In this document: positions 55,319 through 64,000 of the stretch, piece after piece
Layout of the letters: every line of letters starts with the position of its first letter
Numbering within the stretch: the stretch's first letter is position 1
Source: Ochotona curzoniae
Taxonomy: Eukaryota; Chordata; Mammalia; Lagomorpha; Ochotonidae
NCBI RefSeq assembly: GCF_017591425.1
Contig: NW_024465885.1
Location: 31,380,501 to 31,444,500 of the forward strand
Reading direction: 5' to 3'
Length of the DNA stretch: 64,000 bases
The notes under the pieces: generated by a model
What the model saw: the letters and a program-made list of their open reading frames with translations, nothing else
Told to the model about the DNA's origin: nothing
Database searches by the model: none
Translations under genes and position numbers: made by a program

Positions 55319-57235
55319 AAAATTTAGAACAGAGTAAGTTCAGAAATATAAAGTTGCAGTTACTGAACAAAAGATGCTAGCTGAGGGTTTTCAGAGTGGA
55401 CAAAACCTTCATGTGAAACCATCCAGGAATGTTTTACACATCTATATTAATATCTTACACTTCCAACTCCTAACTCAGTAATGGAAATAGTCTGAGATGT
55501 TCCTAGGAAATCTTAAGTGCAATTGTTGGACAAAAATGAAGGTGACACAAAGGCAGGAAGATGAGAAGTTATGATCAAAGAAATGGCCAAATAAACCAAA
55601 TAAACTCAGAAGAGTCTGATGAAATGGAGGTCAAGGAGCAAGTCAAGAGAATAAAGTGGCCAATCATGTTGAATGTTACTGAGGGTCAAGTGGAAGGACT
55701 GAAGATTGCTTTATATACTTCCTGACATGGGGTGCCATTGAAATGTAGGTGAGTTTGTTCCGGTGTACTAAAGAAAGTTGTAGTAGAGGAATAAAAAGAA
55801 GATAAAGAAGTAATGATAATAGATCTATTTTAAAGACTTTTCAACCTAAGTGAGGAGAGAAAAATAGATATGAAATTAAATGGAAAGGAGAGGCCAGAGG
55901 ACAGAGCTCCTGCAGAACTGTAAATGCTTTAGAAAAAAACAAAACAAAACAAAACAAAATAAGACCTTATTTAGAAAAGCAGATACCTTCGCTCATGGCT
56001 ACTCCCTATTCTCTGGATAATTCCAGATAACAAAAAATAACAAAGAGTCACCAGCAACTCACAAATTAGATAGCAAGAAGACAAAGTTGATTTTCAGGGT
56101 TGATTGGTTCAAATTTCAGAGAGAATTCCAGTGGAAAACAATAAATAGATAAAAATTAAGTATGTAACGTTCTCTCAGATGCATATTTCATTTTTTCTGC
56201 TTTAGGAGAGCAAAGATTTTGAGAGACTGCAGTTCATTTATAAGAGAAAGATCCAGACTGTTGAGAACCTTAATTAATCACTTTGAAGCAAGGAGTATGT
56301 TTTATTTGGCTTTATTAACTCCTTCCCCTAGTGACTGGACATAGAAAGCTCTGTGTAAATGTTTCTTGGAATGAATAAATGGGCAAAGTTCTCACTGGGG
56401 AAAGCGTAGAAATAGTAATTTTATCCTCTATTCCAATTAATTTTTTTTGAATAGTTACTCCACATGGCACCACATTAAAACATCCCTTTAGACAAGGGAA
56501 TGATTGTGCCTTTAGAAATTCCTAACAAGCTCAGAGCTTTCCAAATTCTGTAGATTGATGTAGTATATTCCTTTTTGCCAATTAGCCTTTTAAGAGTAAA
56601 GGTGTGGGCTCTCCAGCTCCACATCATAAAACTAAAACTGAAGGTTCAATATACTTTTGTAATGTTGGTAATGTTATAAATAATGAGCCATATCTTAACG
56701 CGTTTTCTATCATTTGCTTAATAAACTATGTATTTACATGTATATGATATCTTTGTATTACAGTTATTCTCTGGGTTCTTCCCATTGTAAAATGAATTCT
56801 GGCTAGGTAGCACAAGATTTCTGCCAAATTCACCTAAAAAACATCAGCAGTGTATCTGTTTGCATGAGTGGCTACTGTCCTGTTATACTTCACGTTAACT
56901 CTCCCTTGTCAGTGGGTAAACACACTTTCAATAGAAGAATTTAACTGTTAGCCACATGCAGATCATAAGGAATCTCACTTGAATGTTTCCCCTTAGGTTT
57001 TTTGGCCTGTGCTGCTGTAGCCTTACTTATTTCTCCAGTGTTATTCCTCAGTATGGTCAAAATAAAATCCCGCAATTTACCTACCTGATGCTGAAACCTG
57101 GCACACTTGAACTGTGCTTGGTATCTTTGACATTTTCTCAGTAAGAGACCTATCTCTTTTTTGATGGAAGTAAATAATATCTAGGAATACATCTTTGTTT
57201 AGAAATATTCAAAATTATTAGATACCAGTGATGTT
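55319..57235. other. Non-coding stretch, nothing recognised
   Basis: An (AAAAC)n run lies at about 55934-55960. Otherwise AT-rich with no supported feature; the end near 56370 (TTCTTGGAATGAATAAATG) is faintly MIR/L2-like. Confidence 0.35.
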
Positions 57236-57239
57236 TTAG

Positions 57240-57825
57240 GACCCCTGCAAAGTGTAGTTGTTCCCCATAATTTGGGGAGAGGTATGTTCCAAGACCATGA
57301 GTAGTACTACTCTTTTTACCTTATACACATCTATAACAAAGTTCAGTTTGTAAGTTAGGCACTGGAAAATCTTGAAAATTGTGGCTCGCATTAGAATGGA
57401 ACAATTGTAATAAAATAACAAATGCAAGTTATGTGACTGTTGTCACTTTAAAAATATTTTATTATGTTGTGCTCACATTGTTGTGATGACATAATTGATA
57501 CTGATGCCTTCGTGATGACATGGAGCAAGGTGGGTGACATAGGTAATGTACCACAGTGTTAGGCTACTGTATAAGGGTCACTTGGAGAGAAGTACAAAGA
57601 TAGTTGATCTGACAACTGAGACAGTAGCTAGGCAGTGAGAGGTGAGTGATGGAAATAATGTGGATAGTTTAGGGACAGAGATGAAAAGAGACATCCTGGG
57701 TAGGACTCAGACTGGTTTATAATTTAAATTTTCTGACTGATCATTTCTGGAATTTGCCAATGAACACATAGGTCTCCATGTAACTGAAACCATGGGAAGC
57801 AAAATTTCAGATTATCGGTTCTACT
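57240..57825 (+). mobile_element. Tigger-type (Tc1/mariner, pogo) non-autonomous DNA transposon
   Basis: The left end resembles GGTATGTTCCAAGACCATGAG (as in TTGGTTCCAGGACC). The interior has GTAAGTTAGGCACTGGAAAA, TTTATTATGTTGTGCTCACA and CAGTGTTAGGCTACTG. The right end is CATGTAACTGAAACCATGGG followed by AAGC, the reversed counterpart of the left end. These follow Tigger/MER44-like elements as I recall them. No transposase remains. Confidence 0.65.
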
Positions 57826-58286
57826 GCACCAGTCAATTCCATACAAAGCCTGCAGGGGCACTTATTTCTGTGTCTATTTCTTCATGTGTCTGTCTCCTCA
57901 CCTTTCTCTTTCACACTCCTGTCTGTTTGTTTTTAGTACTAAGGTTTGATAAGCATTCTCAATGTGGTGCTTTATAAAAGGGGTACCTAATAATGTTCTT
58001 TACTTCCTCTCTGTGGCAACAGATGGAATGGCTTTCACGTGACTGTTCTTTGTGTCTTTACGTAGTAGTAATACGATCTGAAAAACACATGTCAAAGGAT
58101 GTGATTTTGCACCCACCTTTGGTGAAATAACTGATTGAGCCAGATGAATTGTATCTACAGAAGGCCTGGATGTTTCCAGGACTAAGGAGAAGAGTTGAAT
58201 ATATTTTATTCTGTATTAGTCATTCTAGTGCTTCATCCTGATCCTGGACAAGTTGCCTTCTCTTGTTTGTTTAAATTATGGTGTCT
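57826..58286. other. Non-coding stretch, nothing recognised
   Basis: No supportable feature. Confidence 0.35.
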
Positions 58287-58575
58287 TAGGTCCGGTGTGT
58301 TGGCACAGTAGGCTAATCCTTCACCTTCTGTTGCTGCCTTCCCATATGGGTACTGGTTCCTGACCCAGCTGCTTCACTTTTGATCCAGCTTATGACCTGG
58401 AAAAGCAGTGAAGGATGGCCCAAGTTCCTGGGTTCCTGTATCCACAGAGAACTGGAAGAAGCTCCTGGCTCCCAGCTTCAGATCAGCTCAGCTCTAACCC
58501 TTGCATCAATTTGCAGTCAATCAACAAATGAAAGACCTCTCTCTATCTCCTTTTCTCTGTCTATAAGAAAAAAAA
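58287..58575 (+). repeat. C-SINE
   Basis: GGTCCGGTGTGTTGGCACAG head, TTCCCATATGGGTACTGG, GATGGCCCAAGTTCCTGG, AAATGAAAGACCTCTCTC, and CTGTCTATAAGAAAAAAAA at the end. Confidence 0.83.
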
Positions 58576-58654
58576 TGTTCACTATTACTTGACCATATTT
58601 TAACATAAACTTTCTCATTATCAAATACCTTTGGAAGATAACTGCTTAAATTTA

Positions 58655-59018
58655 TTATTTTTAAAAGAAATATCTATGTATTTGGAAGGCAGAGTTACAA
58701 AAAGGTGAACAGGAGAAGATAGCACGAATGAGAAAGTGAGTGAGTGAGTGAGAGAGAGAGAGAGAATCTTCTATCTGTTGATTCACTCCCCAGACAGCTA
58801 TAAAAGCTGAGGCTGAGCCTGGTCAAGCCAGGAGTCAGGCTCTTCTCCCAGGTTTCTTATATAGGTCCACAGGCCCAAGAACTTGGGCCATCTTCTGCTG
58901 TTTTCCCAGGAACGTTGGTGGGTTGCTGGATCAGAAGTAGAGCAGCTAGGACACAACATTCATATAGGAGACTGGCATTGCAGGCACTGGCTTAAACTGC
59001 ACCAAAGAACCAAGCTCC
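58655..59018 (-). repeat. C-SINE with GAGT/GA microsatellite
   Basis: TATGTATTTGGAAGGCAGAG, then (GAGT)n and (GA)n at about 58735-58765, CTGTTGATTCACTCCCCAG, and a head TGGCTTAAACTGCACCAAAG on the plus strand. Confidence 0.82.
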
Positions 59019-60995
59019 ATGATTTTTCTTTGATCATTGTCCTTTTTATTTAAAAATTTTCTATCACTTAAATATATATGTGCATATTATATTGTATATC
59101 ATATATGGAGTGAGTAGAGGCAGAGATAAAGGCACAGAGGAAGAAGGAAAGAGAAATAAAGAATTTGGAAGTGGAGTCAGGTTTTGAACCCTACTTCTCA
59201 TGAGGTCTCCTCACTTTGTTTCTCCTCAAGATGAATGTTAATTCTAAGAAAAGATTGAGTTGTTGAGTTTAGTATGGGACTGTCTTCTGATTTTGGGGTG
59301 ATTTCTCTATTCTGGATTGAGGAGTAATAACCTGTTTATGCTCTTAATTTTATTAAACTGCGCTAAAATGTAGGCAATCCTACGTTGTTTCCCTGTGGTT
59401 TTTGATTGACCTTCTGCTGATGTCTGGAGTTCCTCATGCTTGAGTGAGGTTTCCAGGGGCCCGAGTTCTATGATTTCACTCTCTGTACTAGAATCTCCAA
59501 ATCTCTCAATATCAGTTGTCCAAGGCTCTTCATCTTGGATCATGGGAACTTTATGATCTATAAGCCAAGTGTTGGTTATGGACTATATGGATTCTTATTA
59601 CATTTACTTACCTGACATACATACCTCTCAAATAAATTTTTAAAATACTAAAAAAAAAGCTCAAAACTCTATTTCATGGTTTCTGACTTTTTTTTCTTTC
59701 TTTTTCATTTGACTGAATTTGGGATACTAAATTCTTTCTCAGTAGTCTGGATCTTTTCCCACTAAAATCTTTTCCAAATATATTCTCTTTCCCTTTTACT
59801 AAATTCTATGATTTCCCCTTACATTGAAACTTAACTCTACCCTAAAGCTTTTAATATAATTATGTGAGGCAAGTCAAGTCATTCATATTTGTTTGTTGAT
59901 ATGAAAGTAGTTTTTTTTCCAAAAAATTGAATGTTAAAAAAAGGAGAGTTTCTGAACCAGAACCTATGTAATAAATACTTAGATACTGCTTGGCTTCATT
60001 AACAAAAGTAAATTCTATGGAAAATTAATTATGTAGCATTAACTGCTCTGCCATGGCTAGTTTTTAGAAGCTATCACTCTAAATGCATAGAGAAACCTTG
60101 CTTAATTTTATAGTAGTAGTTGCCTGCATTTCACATGTACTAGCTTCCTAGCAGTTGGTTGAGTTCTTTTTTAGAACTCTGGTTGGGGATGATCACCTTA
60201 GAGAAAGAGCAGCTTTATTCGATTTGATCAAAGTGATCAGTCTGTAAAGTTGCTGTGTAGGCATCACGGAGAATCAATAAAAACGGAGTCCACTTGTCCG
60301 TTTCTGTTGATGGAAAGGAAACATTCCTTGGGTCCATGCTGGGCTACCAAGAGTGGATAGAAAATGGGGTCTATGTTAGACCAAGGAGTTGATCTAAAAC
60401 TATTGAAGAATCAAAAATTAATGAGAAATGACAGATTTGTCAACTCTACGTACTTAATGATGCTGAGGTCATTTGGGATTGATACCTGCAAGAACAATTA
60501 GAGAAACACTTTCAAACATTGGCATAGTCATTTCTGTGATCGGTTTTCTGTAAAACTTCCGTCAACATTGGCCAGTGGGATTGCTTATATTGCCATTACT
60601 TAGTCCATTATAAAATCAATGGATGTGAAATTAAACCTTGTATGTCTCTTAATACAACTCTACCCAAGAAATAATAGAATCTGGTGAGTAGTGGGCAGGA
60701 AATTAACGCAGTGAATAGCATCTGTTGGTCTGAAAAATCAGTTGGCATCACATCATTTGTTCTTCTCCTTCTGTTGAAAATATCTAAAAATATTCTAGAA
60801 GCTAAGAATACAAAGATTATGACCTACGAATTCACAGTAGGCTGAGTTAGTTGCTGAGACACTTAGGACCAGTGGGTGTTTGGGAATATGTGGCATCAAA
60901 TGCCATTTTTCTTTCAACTAAAATACTGTTTCGCCAAATGGTATTAAGATTCAGACAGGAAAGATGCTAAAGCAGTCTGTTATTTTTCTCTCTTA
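59019..60995. other. Mostly unrecognised stretch with one odd antisense frame
   Basis: 59307-59543 on the minus strand is open for 78 codons with an acidic, non-repetitive composition (EEPWTTD, SSTESEIIELGPLE). A CTCTCAAATAAATTTTTAAA plus A-run end at 59625-59660 looks like a plus-strand retroposon tail. I cannot name either. The rest shows nothing. Confidence 0.35.
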
Positions 60996-60999
60996 TTTT

Positions 61000-61290
61000 C
61001 TATGTATTTTTTCCCCTCATTTTTATTTATTTGGGAGAGGGATAAAGAAACTCCCACACACTGATAGCAGTTTCCAAATGTGTACAAGAGCTGGAGCCTG
61101 GCTAGGCCAAAGCCAGAGGCTGAGGACACAGTCCAGGCTTGTGTATAGGATAAGAGGACTGTATTACTTGAACCGTCACCAGTGGCCTCCCAGGTATACA
61201 TTAGGATGAACCTGGACTTGAGTCAGGCATTCGAATATAGAATATGAACATTTTAACCAGGCTCTTAACTGTTGTACCAATGCCCACCTT
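61000..61290 (-). repeat. C-SINE, diverged
   Basis: TTTTTATTTATTTGGGAGAGG, TGGCTAGGCCAAAGCCAGAG, GTGGCCTCCCAGGTATAC, and a head GTTGTACCAATGCCCACC on the plus strand. Confidence 0.75.
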
Positions 61291-61324
61291 CATCTGCAAA
61301 TCATTTTAAACACCTGTCTCTCAA

Positions 61325-61677
61325 AAAAGGAAAAGATTTGTTTTGAATTTGAAGGGAGAATAACATGGAGAGGCCACACGCAGAGACACCTAGAGAGAGA
61401 CAACAAGAATAACACACGCACACACAAAGGGAGAGGGAGAGAGAGAGACTCTTCTATCCATTGGTTCACTTTCACTCCCCAAATGGCCAGAATGACCAGA
61501 CTGTCTGAACCAAAGCCAAGAGTCTGGAATTACACCAGGGTGTCAGGAGCCCCAGCACTTGGGCCATATTGCATTGCAATTCCAAACACTAGCAAAGAGC
61601 TGGATTGGGCTGGAGCAGATGCCCGTATGGGTTGTTGGCAGTATAAACAGTGGCTTAACCCACTGACCCACAATAAA
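61325..61677 (-). repeat. C-SINE
   Basis: AAAAGATTTGTTTTGAATTT, a GA-rich run at 61420-61450, CATTGGTTCACTTTCACTCC, CAGCACTTGGGCCATATTGC, and GTGGCTTAACCCACTGACCC on the plus strand. It follows the previous minus-strand SINE by about 35 bp. Confidence 0.82.
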
Positions 61678-62640
61678 GTCTGCAACACATTTTTGTCTTT
61701 CATTTATTTGTGATATTTGTTATTCAATTAATCAGAAATTCTCCATTCTGTTTCTGAAGTCCTATAGGAATTATAGGTAGCATAACCTAATTCAGTGCTT
61801 AATTTTCTGTCATTTCCCCATTATTTATGATGTTAACCTTATTTTGTCCCTAAATGGTAGGCTTTTTGTATACCAAAGAAGGTTAGTTAATTTTTTATAA
61901 TGTGACCATGAGGTGCCCAACATTTGACTACATGTTTGTGAGGGTATTTCTGAATGAAATTAATATCTAAACTGCTAATCTGAGAAAAGGTGATTCCTTT
62001 CCCCTCTACTTGGGTGGATCTCATACAATCTATAAATTAGAGAGAATCCATCCCAGGCATTCTGTTTCTTTAATGCACCTTGTCTAATATAAGGAATCTT
62101 GTCTTTGACATTCATTCTCATTATCCATAGCACATGGCACATCATAATTATATTAGAACTGTAAAATACAATTTTAGAGGTAATGTTCCTTGATTAAAAC
62201 TGATTATTCTAAAGTAAAATCCTTAAGTGTGTGTACAGGTTGGTTTTGATACAGTGGAAATAAAGACAGTTTTGCTTAAGTGGTGTCAAATGAGTTGAAT
62301 GATGAATTATGGCATGTAATATAACCTGATTTTCATAATGAAAGATATGATCTAAGTGACAGATTAAACTCAGTTACCATATTTGAAAGCCCACACATAT
62401 CTTCTGAAAATTCATGGTATTTTGTATGTTCATGGACGGCTCTATTTACCATTGCATCTTCCTTAGATTTGATATGCCATCTTTCCTGAAACAATTACTG
62501 CTCTTGGCCCCAAACATGGCCTGCATTGGGAGTTAGTTTTCAAATTCTGCTGATGAATAACATGCCTGATTTTTGCCTGTGACCCTTGACATGGATGAAT
62601 AGTAGGAATGATCAAAATTTCATTTAAATATATTTGATAT
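61678..62640. other. AT-rich non-coding stretch
   Basis: Nothing supportable. Confidence 0.35.
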
Positions 62641-62642
62641 TT

Positions 62643-62940
62643 TTTTTTCACTTTATTTTAAAGATAGAGAGAAAGTAGACAGAGACAGGTTTACTTACCA
62701 CAGCTCTGGCATAGCAGGCGCTGAGTCAGAACAAGTCAGAAGCCCAGAATTCAATCTGAGTTTCACATTTGTGAATTCTGTTGAGTGGCAGAAACCAAAG
62801 ACAGGCCATTATCTGCTGCTTCTTAAGGTGTGCATTAAAAAGAAGGTGGAATTAGAAGCAGAGCAGGCACATACCCAGAGACTCCTTTTACGGAATGTAG
62901 GATATTAACTGGCATTTTAACTACTACACCAATATTTGCA
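62643..62940 (-). repeat. C-SINE, diverged
   Basis: TTTATTTTAAAGATAGAGAG, CATTATCTGCTGCTTCTTAAG, TTAACTACTACACCAATATT on the plus strand. Confidence 0.75.
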
Positions 62941-62999
62941 ACTTCCCTTGCTTTTTAAATCATACATATGTATGAGGTACTACATAATGATTTCCTACA

Positions 63000-63530
63000 G
63001 GTCAAAATCATTACAAAATTATTTTGAGGATATTTATGCTTTAAGCATTTAACTTTCCTCCCTCCCCACACTACTTTCTGGTTTCTTATAAGCACTATTT
63101 AAAATATAGCGTTTAAACATGAATGAGATAATGATATATTTATTCTATGTACCTGCTTATTTCATTTAACATAATGACTTCCACACCCAGCCGTGCTATT
63201 GTGACAAAATTCTGTTACTTTTCATGGTAGAGTAATATTCCATTGTGTATATATAGCACATTTTTATATGTAGATAGACACTGAGGTTGTTTCCATTTGC
63301 TGGATATTATGATTATTGCTTCAATAAATGTTGGAATGGAGATATCTGTTCATCTGATGTATTGTATTTATTGTAAGTGGGATCACTACATTACACGGTA
63401 GTTCTAGTTTTGTTTTATTGAGAAACTTCCATACTGTTTTCCACATTTTTTTTAGTAATTTGTATTAGCATCAAGAGCACAAGGGTTCTCTTTTTCTCCA
63501 TGTGTTTTAGTTATTACCAAGGTTTTCCTA
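63000..63530 (-). repeat. L1 3'-region fragment
   Basis: Plus strand: TAGAGTAATATTCCATTGTG, TTTCCATTTGCTGGATATT, TTGCTTCAATAAATGTTGGAA, and GAGAAACTTCCATACTGTTTTC are antisense L1. No coding remains. Confidence 0.82.
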
Positions 63531-63659
63531 GGCAATTTTGAGAAGAAACAAATGAGTGTCATGAGAAATTACATGATCCGTTATGCACTTTGAGCAGTCC
63601 TTGTGTGAGGATATGTTGGGGAGAATCTGGTAGTGACTATTCCCAGCCAAGATCTGAGA

Positions 63660-63996
63660 ACAAGAAGGAGATGGGAGTTAGGAAAGGAGGGAGGGAGGAA
63701 GGCAAGGAGAGAAGGAGGGAGAGAGGGAGAGCGGGAGAGAGAGAGAGAAAGCGAGTCTATCCTGTAGTTCATGCCTCAAATGTCCTCAGTAGCTGGGCCA
63801 GGAGCCAGGAGCCAGGAGCCAGGAGCCAGGGACTCAATTCAGATTTCCCACATGGGTGAATGAAAATCAATTACTCCAGTGTCAGTGGAGTCAAGTGCTG
63901 GAGCTAGGAACAGAGTCCAGGAACTCTAGTAGAGCTTGTTGGATGTGTCTGTCCTTATTCATCATCTTCACTGTTATACTAAACTCCTGCCCCAAA
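63660..63996 (-). repeat. C-SINE with expanded GA tract and heptamer run
   Basis: A long GGGA/GA-rich stretch (63690-63755), CCTGTAGTTCATGCCTCAAA, then GGAGCCA repeated four times in tandem at 63797-63831, TTCCCACATGGGTGAATG, and a degraded head ending CTCCTGCCCC. Confidence 0.75.
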
Positions 63997-64000
63997 TTTC

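Noticed and set aside
10000..64000. CHODL or another protein-coding gene right of the island
   Set aside because: No frame with recognisable lectin-domain or signal-peptide content bounded by splice sites was seen.

Overview
This is a vertebrate chromosomal window, almost certainly a lagomorph and most likely a pika (Ochotona). The evidence is a dense load of tRNA-derived, A-tailed C-type SINEs, about 37 copies. The young copies have a pol III B box, a CATATGGG motif and a GGAAGATCTTCC palindrome before the tail, which I associate from memory with pika rather than rabbit. There are also lagomorph-type L1 3' ends, ancient MIR, L2, MaLR, MER5 and Tigger copies, a CpG island, and no operon-like coding. 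The genus assignment is inference.

Only one protein-coding gene is supported: the 5' end of C21orf91 (EURL) on the minus strand. Its first coding exon (8444-8577) has a clean acceptor and donor and encodes [16 protein letters not shown] with two CxxC pairs. A CpG island (about 8880-9870) upstream of it should hold the promoter and the untranslated first exon. The rest of the gene would lie left of the window. The 54 kb to the right is intergenic; by human chromosome 21 order it should lead toward CHODL. I found no further exon there.

Layout: 1-8400 is the putative C21orf91 second intron with SINEs, a MIR and L1 scraps; 8440-9870 is the gene start and island; 10.9-13.45 kb is copy A of an unusual GC-rich repeat; 13.7-16.5 kb is old L1 and MaLR; 17.2-17.45 kb is copy D of the GC-rich repeat; 18-28.5 kb is SINE-rich and holds a truncated 7SK RNA retrocopy; 28.5-29.78 kb is copy B; 31-34.2 kb is MER5, MaLR, antisense L1 and a SINE with a triplicated tail; 37.99-41.31 kb is copy C, the full-length one; 42-48.5 kb is L1 and SINEs; 48.5-52.7 kb is largely unique; 53.0-55.3 kb is an L1 with an apparent twin-priming inversion; 57.2-57.8 kb is a Tigger-type DNA transposon; 58.3-64 kb is mostly SINEs and antisense L1.

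The most interesting object is the repeat family with copies A to D. Copy C is flanked by a perfect 16-bp target-site duplication. It starts with 4.3 tandem 254-bp GC-rich monomers, continues into a roughly 2.2-kb non-coding body of degenerate 50-70 bp units, and ends in AATAAA and an A tail. Each full monomer has a TATA-like TATTTAAA exactly 31 nt before the next monomer, and the inserted copy begins at that predicted start plus one extra G. Architecturally it resembles an SVA-like, L1-mobilised composite retroposon with a mouse-L1-style monomer promoter, but its sequence is not one I recognise. Copy B also appears to carry a 3' transduction.
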